Of a DNA stretch of 64,000 nt, positions 18,061 through 29,322 are shown piece by piece; the first letter of the stretch is position 1, and every line of letters starts with the position of its first letter. The position numbers and the translations under genes are program-made. The DNA comes from RHKX01 sp963823275 (GTDB lineage Bacteria > Actinomycetota > Thermoleophilia > Solirubrobacterales > 70-9), in assembly GCA_963823275.1 (NCBI GenBank), contig CAWGKW010000003.1, forward strand, positions 56,732-120,731, written 5' to 3'. The notes beneath the pieces were generated by a model. The model was not told the DNA's origin and searched no databases. It saw nothing but the letters and a program-made list of their open reading frames with translations.

Positions 18061-20691
18061 CTACCCATCGGCCTCGGGAACGTCGGCCTCGGGGGCTTCC
18101 TCGGGGGCCAAATCGTCGTCGTCGGCCACCCCTTCAGGCGCCTCGGCCGCGTCCGCGATCGGCGCCTCGCCGGCGTCGAGCTCCTCCAGCGGAAGCGCCT
18201 CGCCCTCGGGCAGATCCTCCGCCTCCTGCGGCTCGACGACGAGCGCGACCGCGCTGACCCGGTCGTCGTCGGCGATGTTCATCACCTTGACGCCCTGCGT
18301 CGCACGCCCCATCGTGGAGATGCCCTTCACGGAGGTGCGCTGAACCATGCCGTTGACGGAGATGAACAGCAGGTCCTGGTGCTCGCGCACGATCATCGCG
18401 CCGGCCAGGCCGCCCTTCCTCTCGGTCAGCTTCGCGGTCAGGTTGCCCTTCGTCCCACGGCCCTTGACCGGGTAGTCCTCGATCGGGGTTCGCTTGCCGT
18501 AGCCGTTCTCGGTGACGACGAACACCTCGGCCTCCGGCCTGGCGATGTCCATCGCCAGGACCCGGTTGGGCGTGCCGTCGACCTTGTCGGAGACGTTCAT
18601 GCCCTGAACGCCGGTCGTGTCTCGGGCCATCGCCCTGACCTTCTGCTCGCTGAAACGCGATGCCTTGCCGGAGCGAGAGACCATCAGGATGTCGTCCTCG
18701 CCCGAGGTCATCCGCACCTGCACGAGCTCGTCGTCGTCGCGGACCTTGATCGCGATGATCCCATCGGCGCGGATCGGCGTGTTGTACTTGAGGAACTCGG
18801 TCTTCTTGATCTGCCCGTTGGCGGTCGCGAACGCCAGGTACTTGCCCTCGGTGAAGTCGCGGGTCGGGATCACGGCCATCACCCGTTCGCCGTCGCGCAG
18901 GGGCAGCACGTTGACGAGCGCCTTGCCTCGCGCCGTCCGGGCACCCTCGGGCAGCTCGTAGACCTTGAGCCTGTAGACCTTGCCGCGGTTTGTGAAGAAC
19001 AGCAGGAAGTCGTGGGTCGAGCAGATGTGGAGGTGCTCGATGTAGTCGCCCTCCTTCAGGTTCATGCCGGTCACCCCCTTGCCGCCCCGATGCTGCTGGC
19101 GGTAGGTGGCCAGCGGCAGCCGCTTGGCGTAGCCCGACGCCGTCAGCGAGATCACCATCTGCTGATCGGCGATCATGTCCTCGATGTCGACCTCGCCCTC
19201 GGCGAAGGTGATGTCGGTGCGCCGGGGGTCGGCGTAGCGCTCGCCCAGCTCGGCGAGCTCCTCGCTGATCAGAGCGTCGATCCGCTTCTCGTCGCCGAGG
19301 ATCGTCCGCAGCTCGCCGATCGTCTCCATCAACTCGGCATGTTCGGCGCGGACCTTGTCGGACTCGAGCGCGGTCAGGCGCTGGAGTCGCATGTCGAGGA
19401 TCGCCTGGGCCTGGATGTCGGTCAGCTCGAACTTCTCGATCAGGCCGGCGCGAGCATCGTCGGGGTTGGCCGAGCCACGGATCAGGGCGATCACCGCGTC
19501 GAGGTTGTCGAGCGCGATCAGGATGCCCTCGAGGACGTGAGCTCGGGCTTCGGCCTGGCGCAGCTGGTACTGCGTGCGGCGGATGATCACCTCACGCTGA
19601 TGGCCGACGTAGTGGTGGATCATCTCCTTCAGGGAGAGGGTCCGAGGCACGTTGTCGACGAGGGCGACCATGTTGACCCCGAAGCTCGCCTGCATCTGGG
19701 TGTGCTTGTAGAGCTTGCTCAGCGCGACCTTCGGGATCGCATCCCGCTTCAGCTCGATCACCAGGCGCATGCCGGAGCGATCAGATTCGTCTCGGAGGTC
19801 GGAGACCTCGGTGATCTTCTTGTCGCGAACGAGGTCGGCGATCTTCGTGATCAGACCGCCGTCGCCGCCCTTCTTGACCGTGAACGGCAGCTCGGAGACG
19901 ATGATCGCCTCCTTGCCGCTCTTGATCGGCTCGATGTGGGCCTTCGCCCGCACCCGCACCGACCCACGGCCCGAGCGATAGGCATCGCGGATGCCCGCGG
20001 AGCCCATGATCGTGCCGCCGCCGGGGAAGTCGGGACCCTTGACGTGAGCCATCAGGCCCTCGACGTCGATCTCGGGATCCTCGATGTAGGCCTGAACCGC
20101 GCCGATCACCTCGCCGAGGTTGTGCGGCGGGATGTTCGTCGCCATCCCGACCGCGATCCCGGAGGAGCCGTTGACCAGCAGGTTCGGGAACCGCGCGGGC
20201 AGGACCAGCGGCTCCGCCGACGACTCGTCGTAGTTGGGACCGAAGTCGACGGTCTCCGCCTCGATGTCGCGGAGCATCTCCGTGGCGAGCCGGGCGAGGC
20301 GGGCCTCCGTGTACCGCATCGCCGCCGGCGGATCGTCGTCGATCGAGCCGAAGTTCCCCTGGCCGTCGACCAGCGGTGCGCGGAGCGAGAACTCCTGCGC
20401 CATCCGGACCAGCGTGTCGTAGATCGACTGGTCGCCGTGGGGGTGATACTTGCCCATCACCTCGCCGACGATGAAGGCGGACTTGCGGTAGGGGCGGTTC
20501 GGCTGCAGGCCGAGGTCGTGCATCGCGTAGAGCACCCGTCGGTGGACGGGCTTGAGCCCGTCGCGGACGTCGGGCAACGCGCGGCCGACGATCACGCTCA
20601 TCGCGTAGTCGAGGTAGGCGGTGCGCATCTCGGTGGAGATCTCGCGGATCTCCACGTTGCCGCCGCCGAGTACTTCTGCGGAACCTTCCAT
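18061..20691 (-). CDS. gyrA: DNA gyrase subunit A
   Basis: 876 aa. Breakage-reunion subunit that introduces negative supercoils with GyrB. Catalytic Tyr about residue 127 in AAMRYTEARL; quinolone region KYHPHGDQSIYDTLVRM with Gln 88 at the E. coli Ser83 position and Asp 92 at Asp87. The GyrA box in the C-terminal beta-pinwheel is QHRGGKG instead of QRRGGKG. The C-terminus ends in a long acidic Asp/Glu/Ala tail of about 70 residues. It follows gyrB after 57 nt on the same strand. Confidence 0.97.
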   Translation of the reverse strand: MEGSAEVLGGGNVEIREISTEMRTAYLDYAMSVIVGRALPDVRDGLKPVHRRVLYAMHDLGLQPNRPYRKSAFIVGEVMGKYHPHGDQSIYDTLVRMAQEFSLRAPLVDGQGNFGSIDDDPPAAMRYTEARLARLATEMLRDIEAETVDFGPNYDESSAEPLVLPARFPNLLVNGSSGIAVGMATNIPPHNLGEVIGAVQAYIEDPEIDVEGLMAHVKGPDFPGGGTIMGSAGIRDAYRSGRGSVRVRAKAHIEPIKSGKEAIIVSELPFTVKKGGDGGLITKIADLVRDKKITEVSDLRDESDRSGMRLVIELKRDAIPKVALSKLYKHTQMQASFGVNMVALVDNVPRTLSLKEMIHHYVGHQREVIIRRTQYQLRQAEARAHVLEGILIALDNLDAVIALIRGSANPDDARAGLIEKFELTDIQAQAILDMRLQRLTALESDKVRAEHAELMETIGELRTILGDEKRIDALISEELAELGERYADPRRTDITFAEGEVDIEDMIADQQMVISLTASGYAKRLPLATYRQQHRGGKGVTGMNLKEGDYIEHLHICSTHDFLLFFTNRGKVYRLKVYELPEGARTARGKALVNVLPLRDGERVMAVIPTRDFTEGKYLAFATANGQIKKTEFLKYNTPIRADGIIAIKVRDDDELVQVRMTSGEDDILMVSRSGKASRFSEQKVRAMARDTTGVQGMNVSDKVDGTPNRVLAMDIARPEAEVFVVTENGYGKRTPIEDYPVKGRGTKGNLTAKLTERKGGLAGAMIVREHQDLLFISVNGMVQRTSVKGISTMGRATQGVKVMNIADDDRVSAVALVVEPQEAEDLPEGEALPLEELDAGEAPIADAAEAPEGVADDDDLAPEEAPEADVPEADG

Positions 20692-20748
20692 CTAAACGAT
20701 CAACTCCAGTTCGAATGTGCGTGCGAGTACGGGGGCGGGCAGGCGGGG

Positions 20749-23208
<2,460 letters not shown>

Positions 23209-23401
23209 GCCGCGCCCGGCGGCGGCGATTTCGCCGCGGTGAGCCTGTAACGCAAGGGCCTCTCCGGTGGAGTGAGAAGCCGTTGCAGGGGGCGCCGGTC
23301 GGTTGACATAAGGATACCACGCAGGGACTTCTGCCGTTGCGGGAGTGTCACACAAAATACCTGCAAAAAGGCACTATTCAATAACGCAAGTGCGCCGAAA
23401 G

Positions 23402-23737
23402 TCAGCGATGTCGGGCGAGATCGGCGGTAAACCGCAATCTGGTCACCCGTTCGGCTCCGATCGCGGCGTCGATGCGCTCCTTCAACTGGTCCCCCATCAG
23501 CTCCAGTTCCTGAGCCCACGGGCCGCTCTCACAGGCGATCGTGACCCTTCCCTCCCGCTCGGCCACCGGCTCCGCCCGAGCGGCGATCTGCGGGCCGCAG
23601 ACTCCCGGCCAGGCGGCCTGGACCTCGGCGAGCAGGGTCTGCGGAGCCCGCTCGCTGACGATCCGCTCGAACGCGCCTCCGAGCTTCCGCGGCCCGTCTC
23701 CGCCGTCCCCCCGTTTGGATCCCTGGCCGGGGCTCAA
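23402..23737 (-). CDS. DUF721/DciA-like protein
   Basis: 111 aa from TTG 23737, overlapping the recF stop (TTGA). The core AWPGVCGPQIAARAEPVAER and VTIACESGPWAQELELM match DUF721, the family of the DciA helicase-loading operator. Its place between recF and gyrB is the usual actinobacterial position. A role in loading or recruiting the replicative helicase is inferred from family and context only. Confidence 0.85.
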   Translation of the reverse strand: MSPGQGSKRGDGGDGPRKLGGAFERIVSERAPQTLLAEVQAAWPGVCGPQIAARAEPVAEREGRVTIACESGPWAQELELMGDQLKERIDAAIGAERVTRLRFTADLARHR

Positions 23738-24834
23738 GCGGCCTCCCCCACCGCGGTCGCGACCCCGCCGCCGATCGCGAGCGCGGTCGCCGCGGTCGCC
23801 GGGACGTGATCGAGGTCGGTCGCGGTGATCAGAGCCTGTCCACCACCCTCGAGCATCGCGACGAGGCGTGCGCGTCGATCTGGGTCGAGCTCGCTCATCA
23901 CGTCGTCGAGCAGGAGCAGCGGAAGCTGGCGACGGGCCGAGCGCAGCGCTTCGCGCTCGGCGAACAGCAACGCCAGCAGTCCCAGACGCTGCTGGCCCTG
24001 GGAGCCGTAGCGCCGCAGCGAGCGACCGCCGAAGGAGAGCTCGACATCGTCGCGGTGGGGCCCGAAGCCGGTGAACCCGCGGGCGACATCTCCCGCTCGC
24101 CGGTCCGCGAGCTCGGCCATGATCCCGTCGATCTCGAGGTCGCCGGTACGTGGCCTGTAGGCGATCTCGGCACCGCCCGCCAGCCCGAGCTCGTCGCCGG
24201 CGGCCGCGAACGGCTCGAGCAGCTGCGCGGCAGCCTCCGCCCGCGACTCGGTCAGCGGCACGGCGCGTTCCGCCAGCGCCCGGTCCCAGGCGACGAGCGC
24301 CTCCGGGTTACCGCCTCGGCGAATCCGCGCCAGCAGGCTGTTGCGCTGCGAGAGGGCCTGCGCGTACTCGCGGGGCAGGTCGGCTCGGGCGGGCCAGAGG
24401 GCGCCGGCGAGCCGGTCGAGGTGGGCTCGGCGTGGGCTCGGCGGTCCCTTGACCAGGGCGAGCCGGTCGGGCATGAAGACGCTGATCGCCGGCCTCCTGC
24501 GATCGTCGCCCGCCTGAGCCGGAGCCCCGTCGACCAGCCGGCGGCGCGCCTCCCCGCTCGAAATCGACGCCAACATCCGGATCGGCTCGACGGCCTCCCC
24601 CTCGTCGGGCACCAGCGCAACCTCGACGCGAGCCAGGTCCGCCCCGAAGGCGATCATCTCGCGCTCCCGCCTCGTACGGCATGAGCGGCCGGTGAGCGCG
24701 AAGAACACCGCCTCCAGGAGGTTCGTCTTGCCGGCTCCGTTCGGACCGTGGAGGACGGTCAGCCCCGGACCGAGCTCGATCTCGGCGTCTGCGAGGTTGC
24801 GGAACGAGAGCGGATCGACGCGCGCGACCCTCAT
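23734..24834 (-). CDS. recF: DNA replication and repair protein RecF
   Basis: 366 aa SMC-like ATPase that helps load RecA at gapped DNA. Walker A GPNGAGKTNLLEAVFFAL, the family N-terminus SFRNLADAEIELGPGLTVLHG, signature GSQGQQRLGLLALLFAE and Walker B LLLLDDVMSELD. Gene order dnaN-recF-dciA-gyrB is typical. Stop overlaps the dciA-like start. Confidence 0.96.
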   Translation of the reverse strand: MRVARVDPLSFRNLADAEIELGPGLTVLHGPNGAGKTNLLEAVFFALTGRSCRTRREREMIAFGADLARVEVALVPDEGEAVEPIRMLASISSGEARRRLVDGAPAQAGDDRRRPAISVFMPDRLALVKGPPSPRRAHLDRLAGALWPARADLPREYAQALSQRNSLLARIRRGGNPEALVAWDRALAERAVPLTESRAEAAAQLLEPFAAAGDELGLAGGAEIAYRPRTGDLEIDGIMAELADRRAGDVARGFTGFGPHRDDVELSFGGRSLRRYGSQGQQRLGLLALLFAEREALRSARRQLPLLLLDDVMSELDPDRRARLVAMLEGGGQALITATDLDHVPATAATALAIGGGVATAVGEAA

Positions 24835-24858
24835 TCCGACATCAGGGCGCCTCCCCGC

Positions 24859-25965
24859 CTAGACGGTCAGGCGGATCGGCATCACCAGGTAGCTGAAGTC
24901 CTCCGAGCCGGCCGGCTGCAGGAGACCCGGACGCAACGGCGAAGTCAGTCTGAGGACCAATTCCTCGGTCTCGACGCTCTCGATGCCCTCGATGAAGAAC
25001 TGCGGGTTGAAGGCGATCTCCATCGCCTCGCCGCTGAACGCGCACGGCATCGACTCCGACGCATCCCCGATCTCGGGGGTCTCCGCCGCGACCGTGAGCT
25101 GGCCTTCCTCGAACGCCAGCTTCAGAGGCGCGTTTCGCTGCGCCAGGTACCGGATCCGACGCGTCACATCGAGCAGCTCCGACCGCGGCAGGCGCACGTC
25201 ATGGTCGAACGCATCGGGGAGCAGTTGGCGATAGCTCGGGAACTGGCCCTCGATCAGTCGCGAGGAGAGCGTCACGTTCCCGGCCCGGAAGACGATCTGG
25301 TTGCCGGGCAACGCGATTTCGACCTCCTCGACACCGTTCTGGGAGACGACCCGGGCAAGCTCCCGCATGGCGCGAGCCGGGACGTTGGCCTCGAACGCGG
25401 TTGGGGCCGGGCCCTCCAACTCGGTCCGCTTGACGCTCAAGCGGTAGGAGTCGGTTGCGACCATCGTCAGGGTCGACTCCTCGACGCTGACCATGATCCC
25501 GGTCAGGATCGGACGGACCTCGTCCCGCGAGGCCGCACGGGCGACGCGATCGACCGTCTCCGCCAGGGCGTCCGCCGGCATCTTCAGCACGTCGTCGCCC
25601 AGCTCCGGCAGGCGTGGGAAATCCTCGGAATCAAGCAGCCGCAGGTGGAAGTTCGCCGTGCCGGCGGTCAGCTCGACGTCGCCCTTGTCCTTTCGCTCGC
25701 TGAGGTTGACGGTGCCCTGCGGCAACGCCCGCGAGACGTCCGCCAGCAGCCGGCCGGGGAGCAGAATCTGCCCGTCGCCGTCAACGGCGGCGTCGAGTTC
25801 GACGGTGATCGCAAGCTCGCCGTCGGTCGCCCTGGCGACGGCCTTGCCGGCGTCCGACACGAGCATGATCCCCCCGAGGGATGGCAACGTGTTGCGGGTG
25901 GAGAGTGCTCTGGCAGCAGTCTGGAGGCCGTCGAGCAGCGGGTCGCGTTCGGCTTTCAGTTCCAT
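24859..25965 (-). CDS. dnaN: DNA polymerase III sliding clamp (beta subunit)
   Basis: 368 aa, normal length for the three-domain clamp. N-terminal AARALSTRNTLPSLGGIMLV, central ASRDEVRPILTGIMVSVEE and TDSYRLSVKRTEL, and C-terminal end SYLVMPIRLTV with the conserved PMRL-like peptide-binding strand. Follows dnaA after a 142-nt gap. Confidence 0.96.
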   Translation of the reverse strand: MELKAERDPLLDGLQTAARALSTRNTLPSLGGIMLVSDAGKAVARATDGELAITVELDAAVDGDGQILLPGRLLADVSRALPQGTVNLSERKDKGDVELTAGTANFHLRLLDSEDFPRLPELGDDVLKMPADALAETVDRVARAASRDEVRPILTGIMVSVEESTLTMVATDSYRLSVKRTELEGPAPTAFEANVPARAMRELARVVSQNGVEEVEIALPGNQIVFRAGNVTLSSRLIEGQFPSYRQLLPDAFDHDVRLPRSELLDVTRRIRYLAQRNAPLKLAFEEGQLTVAAETPEIGDASESMPCAFSGEAMEIAFNPQFFIEGIESVETEELVLRLTSPLRPGLLQPAGSEDFSYLVMPIRLTV

Positions 25966-26107
25966 CTACATCCTCTTCTGATCGTCTCAGTTGATGTTAG
26001 GGGTGTGGAAACCCTTTCAGAACGTGCGGATCGCTTATGTCGAGCGCGATCGCGGGTTGTGGGTTTCCTTGTTGAGAAGCCCGGGATCGTGGACGGCGCC
26101 CCGGCCC
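25966..26107. other. dnaA-dnaN intergenic region, weak oriC candidate
   Basis: The gap is more AT-rich than its surroundings and holds TGTGGAAAC (26004-26012), 7 of 9 matches to a reversed DnaA box, and a poorer TGTGGGTTT. There is no cluster of canonical boxes, so origin function is only suggested by position. Confidence 0.25.
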
Positions 26108-27481
26108 TCACTCGGGATCCCCGGCGATGTGGAGCTTCTGGTGAACTCGCTCCAGCGCCCTGTGGATATCGGAGCCGGGCTCGAGATCCCGCTCAACCCT
26201 GCGGATCGAATGCAGCACGGTCGAGTGGTCGCGGTCGAAGCCGCGGGCGATCTCGGCGAGGGAGAGGTCGGTCCGATTGCGGGCGACGTACATCGCGAGC
26301 TGGCGACCACGGACGAGGTTGGGGGCCCGGCGAGGAGATCTCATGTCGGCACGAGAGAGGTGAAGTACGTCGCAGACGGCCCTCTGGATTCGCTCGAGCT
26401 CCTGTTCGGCCGGCCGGAGCGGCGCCTCGGCGGGGTCGCCGTCATGCTCGGCGCGTGTACCGAGGGCCCTGCGAACCAGATCGACGCTTGGCACCTCGCC
26501 GAGCATCGAGGCGAACGCCGTGACCCTGGTCAGCGCGCCCTCGAGGCGCCTCAGGTTCTCCGGTGCCGAGTGGGCGATCTGCTGGAGCACCTCGAGGTCG
26601 GGAACGGGGATGCCGTGTTCGGACGCAAGCCGCTTGAGCAGCGCGATTCGAGTCGCCGGGTCGGGCCCCTGGAGCTCGACCGTCAGGCCCCACGCGAAGC
26701 GATCTCGCATCCGCTCGCTCAGGCGGCCCATCGCCTCCGGGGGCCGATCGCTCGAGAGCACGATCTGGCTGCCCTGAGCGTAGAGCTCGTTGAAGGTGTG
26801 GAAGAACTCATCCTCGGTCCGGGCCTTGCCCTCGAGGAACTGGACGTCGTCGATCAGCAGAGCGCCGACGCCGCGGTAGCGCTTCTTGAACCGCTCCGTC
26901 GGCCTGCCGTCGCCCCGCAGGGAGGTGACGAACTCCGAGGTGAAGCGCTCAGCGGTCGTGTAGGCGACGGGGAGGTCGGGACGCTGGCGACGCAGGTAGT
27001 TGGCGATCGAGACGAGTAGGTGCGTCTTGCCGAGGCCGGGCGCGCCGTAGAGGAAGAGGGGGTTGTATGACTCACCGGGAGACTCCGCCACCGAGAGCGC
27101 CGCGGAGTGGGCGAAGCGGTTGCCGGAGCCGATCACGAAGCGGTCGAAGTCGAGCCCGGCCGCGAGGCCGGCGGGAATCGGATCGCTGAAGCCGGCCCCG
27201 TCCTCGGTGTCGGCCGCGCCGCTCGGCGCATCGGTGAAGGCGATCTCGGTGAAGCCGGGGGCCCGGCGGCGCAGGGCCTCGGTCGCCGCGGCACCGTAGC
27301 GGCGCTGGAACCAGTCCCTGACGCGGTCCGGCCCGGAGACATAGAGGCGGCTCCCCTGCACGCCGACGGCACGAAGGGGCTCGAGCCAGTTCTCGAAGGC
27401 GGATTGCGGCAGGGTCCCGCGCAGCTCCTCGCGGACCCCGTTCCAGATCGTCGTCAGCTCTTGTGTGGAGTTGTCGTTCAA
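26108..27481 (-). CDS. dnaA: Chromosomal replication initiator protein DnaA
   Basis: 457 aa AAA+ initiator. Domain I at the N-terminus (IWNGVREELRGTLPQSAFENWL), a short linker, AAA+ core with LYGAPGLGKTHLLVSIANYL and LLIDDVQFLEGK, and domain IV with RGRQLAMYVARNRTDLSLAEI and the DNA-recognition DHSTVLHSI. The recognition signature usually reads DHTTV, and the usual NxRELEGAL box is NLRRLEGAL here, so the box specificity may be slightly different. Divergent from rpmH across a 220-nt gap. Confidence 0.96.
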   Translation of the reverse strand: MNDNSTQELTTIWNGVREELRGTLPQSAFENWLEPLRAVGVQGSRLYVSGPDRVRDWFQRRYGAAATEALRRRAPGFTEIAFTDAPSGAADTEDGAGFSDPIPAGLAAGLDFDRFVIGSGNRFAHSAALSVAESPGESYNPLFLYGAPGLGKTHLLVSIANYLRRQRPDLPVAYTTAERFTSEFVTSLRGDGRPTERFKKRYRGVGALLIDDVQFLEGKARTEDEFFHTFNELYAQGSQIVLSSDRPPEAMGRLSERMRDRFAWGLTVELQGPDPATRIALLKRLASEHGIPVPDLEVLQQIAHSAPENLRRLEGALTRVTAFASMLGEVPSVDLVRRALGTRAEHDGDPAEAPLRPAEQELERIQRAVCDVLHLSRADMRSPRRAPNLVRGRQLAMYVARNRTDLSLAEIARGFDRDHSTVLHSIRRVERDLEPGSDIHRALERVHQKLHIAGDPE

Positions 27482-27641
27482 AGTCGGTCGGTACCTGCGT
27501 CTCTGGCTAAGGGGACGAGCCGCCGGTCGGCGTGAAGCCGAGGCGGCGCTCCCGGGCGATCATAGGTCCGCCGCGGCCGGGTGAGGGGAGGTCACCGGCC
27601 CAACTCCGCAAATCGCGTCATAACCATCGGAGCCTGGCCCC

Positions 27642-27647
27642 TATACT
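27642..27647 (+). promoter_or_regulatory. Candidate -10 box of the rpmH operon
   Basis: TATACT lies 54 nt before the rpmH ATG and no clear -35 is seen. The leader would contain a CCCGCA/TGCGGG hairpin (27664-27682) and the ribosome-binding site GGAGAG. The rest of the 27482-27701 divergent gap shows no DnaA-box cluster. Confidence 0.4.
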
Positions 27648-27701
27648 CCGCGACCCTGCACCACCCGCACCCATCCTGCGGGCACCCGGAGAGACTCGAG
27701 A

Positions 27702-27836
27702 ATGAAGCGAACCTGGCAGCCAAAGAAGAGAAAGCGCGCCCGCGCGCACGGCTTTCGTGCTCGGATGAGGACGCGGCACGGCCGCGAGATCATCCGTCGC
27801 CGTCGCCGCAAGGGCCGCAAGCGCCTCACGGTCTAG
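27702..27836 (+). CDS. rpmH: 50S ribosomal protein L34
   Basis: 44 aa, beginning MKRTWQPKKRKRARAHGFRA and continuing with the conserved RMRT..GR.I..RRR.KGR.RL pattern of L34. Highly basic and full length. First gene of the rightward operon away from the origin; its TAG is directly followed by the rnpA ATG. Confidence 0.97.
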   Translation: MKRTWQPKKRKRARAHGFRARMRTRHGREIIRRRRRKGRKRLTV

Positions 27837-28217
27837 ATGGTGTCCAAGCCGGGAGGCGAGGGTCGCAAACGGGGTCGCCTCTCTCGCAGTGGCGACTTCG
27901 ACCGTGCCTACCGGGATGGACGCTCCCATGCGAACCGTCACGTTGTGCTCTACGCGTTTCCCCGCGGTGGCGGCGAGGCGGGCGAGGATGTGCGCCTCGG
28001 CGTGTCCGTCGGCCGCAAGGTCGGGGGAGCCACCGAGCGCAACAAGGTCAAGCGCGCCATGCGGGAGGCCTTCTGGGGGCTCTCCGATCGCCTTCCCCCG
28101 GGTTTTGACTTCGTGCTCGTCGGTCGCAGCGGCATCGCCGAGCTGATCGATCGGGAGGGGACCCCCGGATTGACCGCGAGCCTGGCCGAGCTGCTCGACG
28201 AGACCGGTGACCGATGA
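27837..28217 (+). CDS. rnpA: Ribonuclease P protein component
   Basis: 126 aa. Protein cofactor of RNase P, which matures tRNA 5' ends. Shows RLSRSGDFDRAYRDGRSHA, the RNR-type motif as TERNKVKRAMREAFW, and GFDFVLVGRSGIAEL. Starts immediately after rpmH and its stop overlaps the yidD start, the usual origin-proximal arrangement. Confidence 0.95.
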   Translation: MVSKPGGEGRKRGRLSRSGDFDRAYRDGRSHANRHVVLYAFPRGGGEAGEDVRLGVSVGRKVGGATERNKVKRAMREAFWGLSDRLPPGFDFVLVGRSGIAELIDREGTPGLTASLAELLDETGDR

Positions 28218-28570
28218 GCGGCGTTGCACGTGAAACGGTCGATGGGTCCGATTCGAGCGTTGCACGTGAAACGCAGGCCGAACGTCGGCCGGGCTTGTTC
28301 GCGACCCTCGCGCTGCTCCCGATCCGCGCCTACAGGCGGTTTCTGTCCCCCGCGCTGGGCCAGCGCTGCCGCTATTACCCGACCTGTTCGGCGTATGCCG
28401 AGGAGTCGGTACGCGAGCTCGGGGCGTTTCGCGGCATGATCCTGGCCGCTTGGCGCGTCCTACGATGCAATCCCTTCAGCCGCGGAGGCCTGGACCCGGT
28501 CTCCGAGCGCACCCTGTTCCGCACAGCCACACCGCGTAACCCGGCCAGCTTCAGAGAGAACCTCAAATGA
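28214..28570 (+). CDS. yidD: YidD family membrane protein insertion efficiency factor
   Basis: 118 aa. The core IRAYRRFLSPALGQRCRYYP, TCSAYAEESVRELGAFRG and RCNPFSRGGLDPV is diagnostic for YidD, which assists YidC. The N-terminal extension of about 30 residues contains the repeat VARET at residues 4-8 and 16-20; it is encoded by two parS-like sites (28223-28236, 28259-28272), so this part of the protein may exist mainly because of the DNA sites. ATGA overlaps with rnpA and yidC. Confidence 0.93.
   Translation: MSGVARETVDGSDSSVARETQAERRPGLFATLALLPIRAYRRFLSPALGQRCRYYPTCSAYAEESVRELGAFRGMILAAWRVLRCNPFSRGGLDPVSERTLFRTATPRNPASFRENLK
28223..28236. other. parS-like ParB binding site 1
   Basis: GTTGCACGTGAAAC differs from the core parS palindrome GTTTCACGTGAAAC at one base. 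It lies inside the 5' end of yidD, 3 kb from parAB and close to the inferred origin, where parS sites are expected. Confidence 0.75.
28259..28272. other. parS-like ParB binding site 2
   Basis: Second GTTGCACGTGAAAC, identical to site 1 including the single deviation, 36 bp downstream and in the same reading frame (both encode VARET). Confidence 0.75.
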
Positions 28571-29322
28571 CCCTCCCACTCGCGTCGCTCTTCACCGACA
28601 TACCCGAGCAGATCATCCTGTTCTTCCACGACACCCTTCATCTCGGGTGGGGTCCGTCGATCGTCGCCCTCGTATTCGTCGTCCGCCTCGCGATCCTGCC
28701 GCTCTCGCTCAAGCAGATCCGCTCGATGCGGGCGATGCAGGAGCTGCAGCCCCACATCAAGGCGATCCAGGCGAAGTTCAAGGACGACAAACAGCGCCAG
28801 CAGCAGGAGATGATGAAGTTCTACCAGGAGAACGAGATCAATCCGCTCGCCTCCTGCCTGCCCCTGGTCCTCCAGATCCCGGTCTTCATCTCGCTCTATT
28901 ACATGCTCAAGAGCGACAGCTTCCAGATGGATGTCGAGGCGGCCCCGCCCGAGGGCTGGCTGTTCATCCCGAACCTGATCGTCCCCCCCGAGGGCTGGGT
29001 GGCGGCGGTGCTCGTCATCCTCTTCATCGTCACCCAGCTCGGCTCGGGCCTGGCGATGTCGGTTCGCGGCCAGGGGATGGAGGGACCGCAGAAATACATC
29101 ATCTACGGTCTCCCCTTCCTCTTTGCGCCGTTCGTGCTCCAGTTCGAGGCCGCGCTCTCGGTCTATTGGATCTCCACCAACCTCTGGACGCTGGGACAGC
29201 AGCAGGTGGTGCATTCGCTGATGGGGCCGATGAAGAAGCCGACTCCGGAGGAGGTCGAGGCCGCGCGGCCTCCACCCCCCCCGCCCCGTAAGAAGAAGAA
29301 GAAGAGTGGGAGGCAGAGATGA
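28567..29322 (+). CDS. yidC: Membrane protein insertase YidC
   Basis: 251 aa Oxa1/YidC-type insertase. Hydrophobic segments with VVRLAILPLSLKQIRSMRAM, the conserved SCLPLVLQIPVFISLYYML and the C-terminal LSVYWISTNLWTL. Cytoplasmic tail rich in Pro then Lys/Arg (KKKKKSGRQR), suited to ribosome contact. Short Gram-positive form without the large periplasmic domain. Overlaps yidD and jag. Confidence 0.96.
   Translation: MTLPLASLFTDIPEQIILFFHDTLHLGWGPSIVALVFVVRLAILPLSLKQIRSMRAMQELQPHIKAIQAKFKDDKQRQQQEMMKFYQENEINPLASCLPLVLQIPVFISLYYMLKSDSFQMDVEAAPPEGWLFIPNLIVPPEGWVAAVLVILFIVTQLGSGLAMSVRGQGMEGPQKYIIYGLPFLFAPFVLQFEAALSVYWISTNLWTLGQQQVVHSLMGPMKKPTPEEVEAARPPPPPPRKKKKKSGRQR

Noticed and set aside
23302..23318. 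TTGACA and a downstream TA-rich stretch on the plus strand before gyrB
   Set aside because: There is no plus-strand gene to be served and no -10 at correct spacing.
26004..26060. DnaA-box cluster in the dnaA-dnaN gap
   Set aside because: Only one 7/9 and one 6/9 match; not enough for a confident origin call.
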